DNA of 64,000 bases from Gracilaria caudata (GCA_030374735.1 JASCIV010000023.1:1-64000); one strand, 5' to 3'. Counted from the stretch's first letter, positions 8,549 to 18,792 are shown. A program made the numbers and translations. Notes: generated from the letters alone by a model not told the origin.

Positions 8549-10414
8549 ATGGTCGTGGACCGATTCCCAGCTTCGCCCACCCGCGTGCGTGGCTCCAATG
8601 CCTCGCGCATTCCACGTCCCTCCACCCGACGTGCATCTCGCGGCGGTGAAGAATCTAGTGTGCCCGTCCGGTCGAACACCTTCTCTTCCTCCCGTCTCTC
8701 ATCGCGTCCCGGCGCCGATGCCACCACCACTCCCACTCGTTCCAGCGCACTGCCCGCCAACCGCCGCACGTCTCGCAGTGCCAATGACCCTAGAACGCCC
8801 TCCAGACATGGCGCCCCGACCCCTACCCGCCGACAGAGTACCGCGGCTGATAGTGGCATCCCCAACCCTCGTCGCGCCTCTGGTGCTAGCTCTGTCGTCC
8901 CGCGCGCCAACACTACCTCCAGGCTTCGCACGCCGGCAAAGGACCGCCCTGACCCCTCCAGGTTGCCCGCAAAATCCCCGCGCGCCTTGCCCGACCGTGG
9001 TACTCCTACACTTTCAACCGTCGCCCCCAGCCCCAGTCGAGCCCCGTTGCAGGCCAGCCCATACGCACGTCGTACCAGCACTGGTGGCGCTCGAAACAAC
9101 GTCACCCGCAAACTTAACATGAACGACAGTAATCCGCGCAGGGCTTCGGGTGCATCCGCTGCACGTCTTACCGCCCAAAAACAGCGGGGTGCGAAAACAT
9201 TTCTTGGCGACCGCAGAGATTCTTCTTCTGCGGCCGGTGCGAGAGAAAGTTTGACTGGAAAGGACGCCATTACCGCTCGCAGAGAAAGTCTTGCGGCGAG
9301 GCGCGAAAGTCTTGCAGCGAGGCGTGAAAGCCTTGCCGCTCGACGAGAAGCGCTCAAGGCTAGGAAGGAAAGCCTCCCGGACAGACGAGATCCTACTTCT
9401 GACCGAACGGAACCTTCTTCGGCTAGAAGAGACAGCATTACCGCCAGACGAGACAGCCTCGGTGCTAGAAGAGACAGCCTTGGAGCTAGACGAGACAGCC
9501 TCGGAGCTAGGCGAGACAGCCTCAATGCGAGACGAGAGAACCTCAACGCGAGAAGAGAGAGCCTCATTGCCAGAAGAGAGAGCCTTGCCGCGCGTCGAGA
9601 AAAGCTGAATGCCCGCCGCGATAGCCTTACTGGACGCCGTGATAGCCTCAACGCTCACCGTGAAGAGCCTTCCGCCCGTCGTGATAGTCTTGCTGCCAGG
9701 CGTGACAGCGGCGGTAGACGAATTAGTTCAGGCTCCGCAAGGGTTCAAGCTGGTTTGACTGCTCTCGAATCCTTTAGAGCTGCACGAAGGGCATCTTTGC
9801 AGCCACAGGAAAGCGACAACGAAACAGTCGAGTCTGATGAACCTTTACAGCCAGAGATCACAAAGGAAGCTAATCCCGATCTACCGAGTGACAGCATAAC
9901 ATACCCTGATCGTCTTGACCCTATTGTGCCCAGCAGCTACCCAAGTCGCAAAGGTCGTACGATTAGCGAGAGATTCAATGACTCAGACATTAATCTAGAG
10001 AATGTCGAACGCCTCCGCCGTTCTCTCGGGGGTAGAAGGTCGATTGGTCCGAATGAGGAAATGCCGGAGGAAGTCCCGCAATTGCGAAGAAATAGTCTCG
10101 AGTCTTACATGGACGATGGGCGGTTGCGATGGGATACTACTTCAGGACACTTGGACAATGTTACAGACGGCATTGAGAATCTTCGCTGCACAAATGATAG
10201 TATCGATCATGATCAATCCTATCGGTGTCAGCGATCGCCCCTCAGATCGATTGAAGCAAATACAGACGTCCCAAAAGCAACGGAATGGCTTTCAAAGAGG
10301 CACGGCACTGGAGAGGGTCTAAGACGCTCCTCTATTCTCGTTCCAGACATTGACGACGAAAAGGCGGGATGGCCTACAGATGACGAAGACGTCGAAGATC
10401 TTGGAGCTTGGTAA
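8549..10414 (+). CDS. Basic Ser/Arg/Pro-rich protein with 21 tandem RRxS heptads
   Basis: 621 aa from the first ATG (tTCATCATGG). Three regions are visible. Residues 1-240 are disordered, basic and rich in S/T-P and R-R-x-S motifs (SPTRVRGSNASRIPRPS). Residues 241-387 are 21 contiguous seven-residue units of consensus L-x-A-R-R-(D/E)-S. Residues 388-621 are more acidic, with scattered R-R-x-S sites (RRASL, LRRSL, RRNSLES, LRRSSIL), and end DDEDVEDLGAW. Each unit is a textbook basophilic-kinase site. The basic Pro-rich part resembles microtubule-associated proteins in composition only. I recognise no family. Confidence 0.7.
   Translation: MVVDRFPASPTRVRGSNASRIPRPSTRRASRGGEESSVPVRSNTFSSSRLSSRPGADATTTPTRSSALPANRRTSRSANDPRTPSRHGAPTPTRRQSTAADSGIPNPRRASGASSVVPRANTTSRLRTPAKDRPDPSRLPAKSPRALPDRGTPTLSTVAPSPSRAPLQASPYARRTSTGGARNNVTRKLNMNDSNPRRASGASAARLTAQKQRGAKTFLGDRRDSSSAAGARESLTGKDAITARRESLAARRESLAARRESLAARREALKARKESLPDRRDPTSDRTEPSSARRDSITARRDSLGARRDSLGARRDSLGARRDSLNARRENLNARRESLIARRESLAARREKLNARRDSLTGRRDSLNAHREEPSARRDSLAARRDSGGRRISSGSARVQAGLTALESFRAARRASLQPQESDNETVESDEPLQPEITKEANPDLPSDSITYPDRLDPIVPSSYPSRKGRTISERFNDSDINLENVERLRRSLGGRRSIGPNEEMPEEVPQLRRNSLESYMDDGRLRWDTTSGHLDNVTDGIENLRCTNDSIDHDQSYRCQRSPLRSIEANTDVPKATEWLSKRHGTGEGLRRSSILVPDIDDEKAGWPTDDEDVEDLGAW
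9269..9709 (+). repeat. 21 x 21-bp tandem repeat, in frame
   Basis: 441 bp made of 21 in-frame units encoding [L/I]-x-A-R-R-[D/E]-S with substitutions in a few units (for example LKARKES, TSDRTEP, LNAHREE). Synonymous codons differ between units (AGAGAAAGT, CGTGATAGC, CGAGACAGC), so the amino-acid pattern is better conserved than the DNA. Several adjacent LGARRDS units are nearly identical, suggesting recent local duplication. Confidence 0.95.
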
Positions 10415-10583
10415 ACCACTAGTCAGGTGGGACAACCCGTTGTTCTCGAATTCGGATACTATGAAATCTTTCACCTCTGTTTATCATCGCTTCCAAAAGC
10501 TGAGCTGCACCAACAAACCGTGGCGCTGTTTTTGGTCAACTTAATGTTTATATTGTCAAGTACACTTAACATCATAATCTTCC

Positions 10584-11309
10584 TCAGTGAATCTCTGCTC
10601 CGTCTGCTATTTCACACTGTACCTTGCCGTCTCCTACTACAAGGGGTTTATCATTGTAGAGAGCAAGTCCATTTATCACCTGTAGTCTTGGAACTACTTT
10701 GTCCCAAGTTTTACTAGAAACGTATTTCCCAGCTGTGACCGTGCGCTCTCCATCCATGTCCTGCACACCAACTATACTCCCTTCGGATACCCCTTCTGGA
10801 GGCGAAAGCGGGACAACCGTCTCCTTTTCGCCACCATCTGACCTACAACTCCCCGCTAAGACCATCGCCTCACTCGCAATTCCTCGTAGTTTCCGCGGCT
10901 TCAGATTACAGATTGTGACAACCAATCTGTTCTGCATTTCCTCCTCTGAAAGAAACTCCCGCATCCCTGCGCACACAGTTTTGGTTTCGTCATTACCGTA
11001 GCTTATCTGCAAAACATAGAGCTTTTCGGATTCAGGATGGGGACCAACCTCTGTAATCTTTCCGACCCTTAGATCGCATTGCAAAAACTGAGTCGTTTCA
11101 ATAGGAAGGGAGGGAGGAGACGGTTGCTTCGGTTTCTTGTCCTTCTTTTTCTTCTTCTCTTTTACACTTGGAATATTTTCCTTCGAATCGGGAGCTGTTG
11201 TGGACGCCTCCTGGTCCTTTTTGTTTATATCTGAGCCAGCTTTTAACGCTGTTTCAATATTTGATATGATGGTATCGAGCGTCTCCAAAGCTGGTTTCAA
11301 CACATCCAT
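10584..11309 (-). CDS. tRNA-binding EMAPII/AIMP1/Arc1p-like protein
   Basis: 241 aa. Residues 1-45 form a short helical N-terminus. A Lys-rich linker (KEKKKKKDKKPKQ) follows, then an OB-fold tRNA-binding domain with the EMAPII signature: LRVGKITEVGPHPESEKLYVL, EEEMQNRLVV, CNLKPRKLRG and SEAMVL. The family (AIMP1/p43, yeast Arc1p, C-termini of some MetRS and TyrRS) delivers tRNA to aminoacyl-tRNA synthetases. No catalytic synthetase domain is present, so this is a stand-alone cofactor. It converges with the heptad-repeat gene 170 bp away. Confidence 0.9.
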   Translation of the reverse strand: MDVLKPALETLDTIISNIETALKAGSDINKKDQEASTTAPDSKENIPSVKEKKKKKDKKPKQPSPPSLPIETTQFLQCDLRVGKITEVGPHPESEKLYVLQISYGNDETKTVCAGMREFLSEEEMQNRLVVTICNLKPRKLRGIASEAMVLAGSCRSDGGEKETVVPLSPPEGVSEGSIVGVQDMDGERTVTAGKYVSSKTWDKVVPRLQVINGLALYNDKPLVVGDGKVQCEIADGAEIH

Positions 11310-12257
11310 CGTAAAGTTTCAACGATGTTCGCAGGCCCACTTCCGTTCCAAAGGGATCTAGATCGAGAGCACTGACTGGAATCAGGGAAAGAATATGGAA
11401 TCAGAATTGCTTCGACGAACTACGGGTGTCGCAGCATCGTAAAGGAGAACACATGCGACGTTATTGGGAAGCCGTGGGAGTGGACCATTATCATTCAAGA
11501 AATCTAACTTCAATGATTTTTTGAAGCAATTTTCTGAAGTTTAAATGTGGCTCAGGGCGTTTTGTTACCTTCGGTAGAACCCACCCTATGACAGACGACG
11601 CACTGAAGCTCGACTTCGAAGACGTGGATATGGTACAAACTATGGCAAGCGTTCACCACGTCTCTGGATTAATGTTGCTGGGAAGCAAGTGCATGCTGAA
11701 CAGAAACCAGCCATTTACTCGTAAAACTTAAGCTCAGGAAACGCATGTCAACTCGTCCCCAGTAAAGTCTTGAAAACGAAAATAGTTGGAATTAGCCACT
11801 CGTTACCACTCTTCAAACCTTTAAGCATTACCAAAGTACGCAAATGGGTTTCGCGTCGAGGAACTGCGCTGCTTGTGTTATCATGTGCTCTCTTCAACGA
11901 TAAGCTCTTTGTAAAATTATTACTTGACGCGCCAAAGATGTGGACCTGTCTTCTTCGTTGATGAACTTCCAGCAAAATTATAAAACCTCCCACATTTTCC
12001 AGACTTCAAGTATCGATACCCTGTACCACGACTTCAGATGGCAAGCATCAGGATATCTTGCATATCATTTGACTAGTGCTCGTCTAGAGTATTCTTTGCT
12101 CTGATAGTTCAAGCCATGGATGCTAGATCGAGTAGGTCGTGTTCATGTTTCTCAACTCTGTTGTGCAGTTATTTTGGCACGGATTCGTTGCAATTTCAAT
12201 GTCACAATGCAAGAATCGCTGACATAATTAGTACAGAAGTGAACTCCCTCGCAGTGA
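11310..12257. other. Intergenic region, nothing recognised
   Basis: About 950 bp, AT-richer than its flanks, between the start of the EMAPII-like gene and the end of the PlsC-like gene. Only short open frames without recognisable domains; no tRNA-like fold seen. Confidence 0.5.
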
Positions 12258-13151
12258 TTATGACTCCCCTCTAAGGTCGCTTGGTAATTCATTTCTGATG
12301 ACATCGCGAACATTTAGAGCCGTCGTCTTGTCATCTGAATCAGAATTCATTGTTTCATGCACGGTGAGCGATATGGGTTTCGAAGGGCGACGTATCGGGG
12401 CGAAACCAGTGTCAAACACTTTAAAGGAACCATTGATGGTGATCGGAACGATGGGGACGCCCGCTTTTCGAGCAGCTGAAAAAATCGGAGATGGGAACGA
12501 CGCAATAACACCATCCAGATGAGGTACACCCTCCGGGAACACTGCGACACTCTTTCCTTTCTTAAGGGCCTCCGTGCATGCTATTAGAGCTGCCATCTGC
12601 CCTCGGCGATCTGAAGAAACGAAAATCATCCCAGCGAGACGCAACATCCACCCGACTATGGGCGCTCTCTTTGCGCGTTCTGGAACCATTAGCAGAAATG
12701 GGCGCTGCAAGAAGGACAGGATGAATGTATCCAGAGGGGATTGAAGATTGGAAACTATCAAAGATGTGCCGTCAGGCGCATTCTGCAAACCAGTTGTGGA
12801 TATGGGCATGAAAGCTGTCCTTAGGGTCATTCGCATCCAAAAATGGAGGAGAGATGTATGCCAACGAGTTAGCCGGAATATCAGAAGGAACGGGTGCAAA
12901 ACTAGCATCAACGGTAAAACGATCAAAGACCAGAACATTGCAGAGAGGAACAGAGCTATGCTGAGCGGTGATACACTCGCTTTTGGCTGTTTTCCTGACG
13001 CAGATCGCAGAGACGTTGGAATTGTTTGTCGACGATACTTTGCTCGTTTGTCCTGTTGTCTAGCGATTCGGAAAGGGAGGCGTTGTGGGGACAAGATCGC
13101 AGAAGGCTTATGGCTTCCCACGATCGGGGTAGGCGGAATAAATAAGACCAT
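12258..13151 (-). CDS. PlsC-like lysophospholipid acyltransferase, catalytic His replaced
   Basis: 297 aa from the ATG at 13151. The N-terminus is basic and Ser-rich (possible targeting peptide), followed by a hydrophobic segment at about 63-95, then a PlsC/LPLAT domain. Motif I, normally N-H-x4-D, reads N-L136-Q-S-P-L-D141: the catalytic His is Leu (codon CTT, one base from CAT). Motif II is recognisable (RLAGMIFVSSDRRG), motif III reads FPEGVPHLDG instead of FPEGTRS, and motif IV is PIVPITI. The domain is certainly PlsC-like, so either the protein has no acyltransferase activity or the base is an error. A true enzyme would acylate lysophosphatidate. Confidence 0.8.
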   Translation of the reverse strand: MVLFIPPTPIVGSHKPSAILSPQRLPFRIARQQDKRAKYRRQTIPTSLRSASGKQPKASVSPLSIALFLSAMFWSLIVLPLMLVLHPFLLIFRLTRWHTSLLHFWMRMTLRTAFMPISTTGLQNAPDGTSLIVSNLQSPLDTFILSFLQRPFLLMVPERAKRAPIVGWMLRLAGMIFVSSDRRGQMAALIACTEALKKGKSVAVFPEGVPHLDGVIASFPSPIFSAARKAGVPIVPITINGSFKVFDTGFAPIRRPSKPISLTVHETMNSDSDDKTTALNVRDVIRNELPSDLRGES

Positions 13152-13818
13152 ATTATGCAAAAGTCGTTCGTGTTCAAGAAATGCTGATTCACGGCAACGT
13201 TTTCGCTATGCCCTCGTGAACAAGTTCAAAACAGAGTAAGCTTCGTATCGTAGATCGGTAATTCGTTGACGCTACAAGCACAGAGGAGATAGATAAGGGG
13301 GATAATTATCGCTGTAACTTCACAGGGACAAAGGATGAGCTGTCCAAGCACGCGGGCGACAAACTTGTAAGATCCCGGATCTGAATGTCTTTTCTTTCTC
13401 GAGATTGGGGAGATATATCGGGGAAAACTGACCAGAATCATTGTTGCTCAAGGTATGTTAGACCTCAGCACCAGTACGTGCTTCTTAGCACAGGGGGCCA
13501 CGTGTGGGCAGCCAATTGGCTGTGAATTTTTAGGTAACCCGGCCAACACAAATTTCACGAGGTCTGGAAGAACAGATTCCAAACTTTGGAACATGCAGCG
13601 CAGCAATTAATGACATTGTTTGGTGAATGCTTCGGATCAAGGAATGCGCACTCGAAATCAGAATGCTTTTTGGTGAACTCACACAATGGTACGATAGGTA
13701 ACTTGGTACAAGGTAGCTTCAACGGCTGAGCGCAATTCTCATCAAACTCCACGCCTGCGTCACGAAATAACGTTTATCCTCGTCGATCTAGGCGCTTGGA
13801 TACTCTAAATTTCCCAAC
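13152..13818. promoter_or_regulatory. Divergent intergenic region, PlsC-like / SppA
   Basis: About 670 bp. It contains GGCCACGTGTGG near 13498 and otherwise only short minus-strand open frames with no recognisable domain. No confident TATA box. Confidence 0.35.
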
Positions 13819-16800
13819 ATGTCGTCAATAGCGCAACGCTTCTCGTCCTTCTTGCGAACGCCTCGTGTGAGGACAATCATATTACTGATTGGTGGATACA
13901 AGGCGTACACTTACTACCGGAATGACAGCGTATTGTACAAGCGATTCTCAGGGGCTCGACATCGTCCAGGACAAACCATAATTGATCTTGACCTTGACAG
14001 CGTATCCATCGTAAGCAATGAGGGTAGATCAGCTTTCGCAACGGCTGAGGAAATCAGATTACCACAGCTTGTATCTGCACTAAATGCTGCAAAGAATGAC
14101 CCCCGTGTAACTGGGCTCATAGTCAGGGGAATCTCTGGAATTCGGTCGATGGGGCTTGCCGAGATAAGCGAACTTCGCGATACAATCCATGAGTTTTCGA
14201 ACAGCTGGGGAAAGAAACATACTATGCTCCACATACCAGAAGGGATTGGTGGTTTTGGAAATGGTACGATTCCACTCTACTTTGCATCAGCTTTTGATTC
14301 TGTGCACATCCAACCAACCAGCGGCGTAATTATACCCGGCATATCATTAGGGGCCTTGTTCTTCAAGAACATGTTAGAAAAGCTAGGTCTAAAGGCAAAG
14401 AAAGTGGCTCGAAAGGATTTTAAAACCGCAGCAAACGGCTTCACAGAAGACAAGTTCACAGATGCTCATCGCGAATCAGCAGAGTCACTGCTCGCTGCTA
14501 TAATGAAAGATATCATCGCTGGAGTCGCAAGGGGACGTCATCTTTCCGAAGAAGAAGTCATGCATGCCATCGACGACGGTATTTTGACAGTTACAGAGGC
14601 TCAGAAGTCTGGCTTAGTTGATGAGGCTTTGTATCGAGACGAACTGCCGAAAGCTATGAGGCAGAAGTTGTTTAATCACATCGAGGCTAAAAAGCAGGCG
14701 AGAGAAGAAGCTGAGATGGAATGGAGACAGGCCATGACTGATCTAAAGCGAGCTTGGACAAAGGAGGGTGAGAACAACTGGTACAATGTTTGGGAAGATG
14801 GAAGGTTTGTAGGCAACCTTCATGATATGAACTTTGCGATTCCTTGTGCAGTTTTATTCTGCGACGAGCAACAAGAAGTCGTGGAGCGGTCAATTGAGGA
14901 AGAAATTCGAGCTTTGAAAGCTCATTTAAAGTGGCTCGAAACCTGCCCTTGGGAAGACTCTGTTGTGGATGACGACACCGAAAAGAAGAACGTTTACAAC
15001 TCTATACCGTATATTTCGTCGTTAATCGAAACTGAAAGAGCGGTATGTGAGAATGCGATTGCAGCTCTTGAAGGGATGCCGAAGTTCATGTCCAGTTCCC
15101 GCGATCCAAACGACAAGTCCACTTTTCGTTGGGGGAAAGAAGATCTTGCTCCGCTAATCCGATGGTGTCGAAGTGCGTGGAGAGCGAAATGTATGGTTGC
15201 TCGAATGGTTTCTACTGTCATAGACACTGAAGAGCATTTATCTCGCTTATCTAGAGGAGTCTCTGATGAAACAGATAATCGCGCCGTTCAATCGAAGGTC
15301 TATAAGCCCCGACTGTTTCTTGTCGGCTATGCAGAAGAGTACGAGACTGAAAGCTCAGAAGAGGACATTGTGAAGTTAGACTCAGAGTCTAATGAAGAGA
15401 AACCGAAGGAAGATGAATTGGAAATAGAATCTTCGCCGTCTTCTGACACAGTGGATACAATCCACAAAATGCAGAAGGTTTTAATGGAACTCAAATCCTT
15501 GAAGGAAGAGGAGAAACCGCTTGAACCGTACGAGAAACTCAACCTACGTTATCAACGTCTGAACGATTACATTGACACAATATCAACGGAAAAGCGAGCC
15601 TACTATTCTAGGTCAACTCCTCTCTTTCAGTTTCGGCATTCAGGACCGATTGATTCTATGGAAAGAAACTCTATGTTTCATTTGCAAAGGGCTGGTCACG
15701 TTTTTGCGCCGTGGCGAATTCATATTCCATCGAAAGGAAATTATATTGCGATAATAGACATTACCGGGGGAATATCAGACGAAACGGCAGATATAGCTCG
15801 ATCTGCCATCAGACGAGCTGACAAAGATCCTCTCATCAAAGCAATTGTTCTTCGTGTGAATTCTCCAGGTGGCTCTGCCACGGCTTCAGATCTCATAAGC
15901 CGTGCAGTTGAGGTTGCAGGGAAGCCTGTGGTTGCAAGCATGTCGAGTGTCTGTGCCAGTGGTGGGTATTTCATATCAGCACCGTGCGATAAGGTGCTTG
16001 CGAGTAACACCACTATCACAGGTTCCATAGGAGTAATATTCACTGCTTTCAATTCTTCTAACTTATTTGACAACATTGGAATCACAACGGATCGGTGCAG
16101 TCGTGGAAAGTATGCAGACTACTTCGGGCCTCTCAGTACTGTGACAGAATGGTCCGAAGAATTTGAAGCACGGATTAACAAGTTGATCGATACATGCTAT
16201 GCAGATTTCTTGAACGTCGTTTCAAGAGGACGAAAACTTGATCTTGAGGAGACAGAACGTGTTGCACAGGGCAGGGTTTGGGCGGGCTCAGAAGCTGTTC
16301 AGCTTGGTCTTGTGGATGAAATTGGTGGGTTGCAGGATGCCATTCGTGTTGCAGCAGACCTTGCACAACTAACACCTGAGATGGAAGTTAGCGCAATTGA
16401 CTATCCAACGACATCGATGCTTCTACAAGATGCTGCTCGCCGTCGAGGTTTGATTCCATCGCACATAGACGAGGAAGGAGATGAGTCCATTGCAGAAAAG
16501 AGAAAACGTGGTCGTTTCTGGTTTTGGCCAGGAAGCAACCATGACGACAAGGACAATAATGATGTTATCGAAGTAGGCACTTCGCCTTCGAACATGGAAT
16601 ACGCCGATATGTTTTGGAACTTTCCCCAGAACGCCCTCATGAGAATCCTCGCTCATATTGATATGTTCCTCATTTCTCACGAACGGTCATTTTTGGCCAG
16701 AACTGTTGAAGGATGCCTGCTCAAAGGACTCACGTTCTTGGAATCTGGAAAAGCCAGACATCTCCTTGAAGAACTTGAGCACATGAAGAAAGTTTCTGGC

Positions 16801-16842
16801 AGGCCCGCGACGCTTGCACCTGGGATTCATGTCGATGAATGA
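13819..16842 (+). CDS. SppA-type signal peptide peptidase (protease IV) with large central insertion
   Basis: 1007 aa, against about 620-680 for bacterial and plant long-form SppA. The N-half (about 50-290) provides the general base Lys202 (DFKTAANGF). The C-half (about 640-860) provides the nucleophile Ser714 (CASGGYFISAP) with N-S-P-G-G and GSIGV motifs. Between them lies an extra segment of roughly 300 residues (about 300-640) with Trp-rich helices, an acidic disordered part (about 510-545) and a likely coiled coil. The C-terminus has a further ~110 residues. A short basic N-terminus and hydrophobic stretch (IILLIGGYKAY) suggest a membrane anchor; plastid or mitochondrial location is open. 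SppA degrades cleaved signal peptides and membrane proteins. Confidence 0.9.
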   Translation: MSSIAQRFSSFLRTPRVRTIILLIGGYKAYTYYRNDSVLYKRFSGARHRPGQTIIDLDLDSVSIVSNEGRSAFATAEEIRLPQLVSALNAAKNDPRVTGLIVRGISGIRSMGLAEISELRDTIHEFSNSWGKKHTMLHIPEGIGGFGNGTIPLYFASAFDSVHIQPTSGVIIPGISLGALFFKNMLEKLGLKAKKVARKDFKTAANGFTEDKFTDAHRESAESLLAAIMKDIIAGVARGRHLSEEEVMHAIDDGILTVTEAQKSGLVDEALYRDELPKAMRQKLFNHIEAKKQAREEAEMEWRQAMTDLKRAWTKEGENNWYNVWEDGRFVGNLHDMNFAIPCAVLFCDEQQEVVERSIEEEIRALKAHLKWLETCPWEDSVVDDDTEKKNVYNSIPYISSLIETERAVCENAIAALEGMPKFMSSSRDPNDKSTFRWGKEDLAPLIRWCRSAWRAKCMVARMVSTVIDTEEHLSRLSRGVSDETDNRAVQSKVYKPRLFLVGYAEEYETESSEEDIVKLDSESNEEKPKEDELEIESSPSSDTVDTIHKMQKVLMELKSLKEEEKPLEPYEKLNLRYQRLNDYIDTISTEKRAYYSRSTPLFQFRHSGPIDSMERNSMFHLQRAGHVFAPWRIHIPSKGNYIAIIDITGGISDETADIARSAIRRADKDPLIKAIVLRVNSPGGSATASDLISRAVEVAGKPVVASMSSVCASGGYFISAPCDKVLASNTTITGSIGVIFTAFNSSNLFDNIGITTDRCSRGKYADYFGPLSTVTEWSEEFEARINKLIDTCYADFLNVVSRGRKLDLEETERVAQGRVWAGSEAVQLGLVDEIGGLQDAIRVAADLAQLTPEMEVSAIDYPTTSMLLQDAARRRGLIPSHIDEEGDESIAEKRKRGRFWFWPGSNHDDKDNNDVIEVGTSPSNMEYADMFWNFPQNALMRILAHIDMFLISHERSFLARTVEGCLLKGLTFLESGKARHLLEELEHMKKVSGRPATLAPGIHVDE

Positions 16843-17247
16843 TAAAGAAGCAATCGATGTTCGGCGTTTAGTTTTATATCTCTAATTCATCAATTCGTAC
16901 CACGGGAACGCTCTGTTCGGAAGCTAAAGCTCATTGTGCAATATGAGGTTTTAGGGCGTCGAAGAGCTCTGGTCGTTTTCTCTCTCAGCTTTTCGTATCT
17001 GGCTAGAACATCTTTCATGTCTCAAACGAGGTGAACTTCAAACCAGCTGTGCGCCCTGCCATGAACAGATACAAGGTTACGGTCCGAGAGTAACCTCTTT
17101 CACGGTACTTTTGGTCGGCATGACGCGGAACGTGTTGGATATTCTGAGTACCCTTGTACTTTTGTCTCAGGCCTCATTTGAAACAGTTTCTATAAACTTT
17201 CATTTCCGAGGAGCCGAACGAAAACGACGTTGATTTTCGGAATCTCT
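16843..17247. other. Convergent intergenic spacer, nothing recognised
   Basis: 405 bp between the stop codons of SppA and the INTS11-like gene. Nothing beyond presumed 3' UTRs. Confidence 0.5.
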
Positions 17248-18792
17248 TTAAACTGACAGCTTAGAATCCGCAGGCTTCGAGTGAGAATCTCTTGTTCCTT
17301 CTGCCATATGTAGGTAGGAAGAAAGGATTGATTTCCACTCATTGGAAAGCTGAGGAAGAGGTCCTAAACTTGAAATTGAACTTCTTGGCATATCATCCGC
17401 CGCGTTCATAATTCGCAGAGCATCTCCCGTTTCGGGTGCGTAGCATGGGACATCCAAGGCTGTCCGAAGTTCATTTTGAAACTGCTTTACTTTTTGTTTT
17501 TCTCCATGAACTAGGACTATGGCTTTGGGTTGGATTTGCTTACATATCCGCAAAATCCCGCGCTTGTCTGTATGAACGTGGGAGATCTGGTTGAGTATTT
17601 GGCACCGGACGCGACTTGGCAGTTTGTCGGTTTCCTGAACCCCCGGAACAAGAGAAGAAGATACGGTGTTTGTAAACCAGAACGAAGGCACGATTATCAA
17701 ATTCTGTGGATGTGAGCCCCAAAGTTTGTAAACGTCATGGGATATACCTGTTGACATGTTGCCTGGAGTGGCAAACAAAATCATGGGTCCCTTCTGATAG
17801 AGTAGCTTCCAATGCTCATTGCGATTGAACGGGCGAAGGTTTTCCAAGAAGTTGTGCTTACAAGTGTCCTGAAATCTACTTCTTTTCTTCCCGCGCTGGC
17901 TCCGCTCGCAATACCAACATACTTTGGACACATCAGTGGTCCACTTGGAATACTTAATGTACAAATCATTTGCTTTGGATGCGAGGCCTTCAGTGATGTA
18001 CATTGGTACGTCGCCCAGGACAGTGCTTTCCCAGCGTTTTGATAGCATTGAGCAAATCCCCTGTGCCTTTCCGAAAGCGGGAATGGGTATCAACACTTTT
18101 CCTTCTTTCGCGATGGTGGATACGATGCTGTCGACTAGACTTTCTTCTTGGTAAGAAAGACTCTCTTTTCGAACGGAATTACAATAAGTCGCTTCGGTAA
18201 TGAATACATCAGGACGCAAACCAAAAGGTAGGTGGGCTGCTCTCAGATAACCGTCAGACTTGGTACAGTAGTCACCGGAATAAAGCACACTAACTCCAGC
18301 ACACTTAACAAGAAACATCACGGCCCCGATAGCATGCCCCGCATAAAACGTTTTCACGAGAACGTCGTGTTCCCCCCCAATCTGTATTTCTTCGTCCAAC
18401 GGGAGCAACTTCACCCCCTCAAGACTCGCTTCAACATCGCTTTCGGTAAAGGGGCAGTACTGCTTGCGCATCTTGGAGGTCGAGACAAAATCGAGGAGCA
18501 TAAGCCGAGCAAATTCTTTTGTCGGCTCTGTCATATATACTGGGGCTGAGCATGAAAGCGTTTTGGTAAGAAAGGGAATACCACACACATGGTCGAAATG
18601 ATAGTGTGAAATGAGTACAGCGTCGATTTGTTCTAGCGTATTAGTCGGAAGCGCTTGAAAAACTGGAAACCGATGCTCGTCGTCAAACCCTGGGTGGGCG
18701 CCGCAGTCCAATAGCAATCGCCGACCGTGGATGGTTAACAATATACAACTTCGTCCCACTTCGCACCCAGCTCCTAGCACATGAACCTCCAT
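17248..18792 (-). CDS. Metallo-beta-lactamase/beta-CASP RNA endonuclease, INTS11-like
   Basis: 514 aa. The MBL motifs are complete: the DCGAHPGFDDEHRFP opening typical of INTS11/CPSF73-II, H-Y-H-F-D-H zinc motif, GHAIGA with the third-site His, and SGDYC with the bridging Asp. The beta-CASP region has PAFGKAQG and ILFATPGNMSTG, and the C-terminal VLVHGE supplies motif C. The INTS11 group cleaves snRNA and other nascent RNA in the Integrator complex; the CPSF73 group cleaves pre-mRNA 3' ends. N-terminal wording favours INTS11. There is an odd Cys-containing basic insert (CWYCERSQRGKKRSRF) in the beta-CASP cap. Start at ATG 18792. Confidence 0.87.
   Translation of the reverse strand: MEVHVLGAGCEVGRSCILLTIHGRRLLLDCGAHPGFDDEHRFPVFQALPTNTLEQIDAVLISHYHFDHVCGIPFLTKTLSCSAPVYMTEPTKEFARLMLLDFVSTSKMRKQYCPFTESDVEASLEGVKLLPLDEEIQIGGEHDVLVKTFYAGHAIGAVMFLVKCAGVSVLYSGDYCTKSDGYLRAAHLPFGLRPDVFITEATYCNSVRKESLSYQEESLVDSIVSTIAKEGKVLIPIPAFGKAQGICSMLSKRWESTVLGDVPMYITEGLASKANDLYIKYSKWTTDVSKVCWYCERSQRGKKRSRFQDTCKHNFLENLRPFNRNEHWKLLYQKGPMILFATPGNMSTGISHDVYKLWGSHPQNLIIVPSFWFTNTVSSSLVPGVQETDKLPSRVRCQILNQISHVHTDKRGILRICKQIQPKAIVLVHGEKQKVKQFQNELRTALDVPCYAPETGDALRIMNAADDMPRSSISSLGPLPQLSNEWKSILSSYLHMAEGTRDSHSKPADSKLSV

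Noticed and set aside
8458..9658. Long minus-strand open frames (397 and 214 codons) rich in RLSRR or Ser repeats
   Set aside because: They are mirror images of the plus-strand heptad-repeat gene; a 21-bp in-frame repeat keeps other frames open as well.
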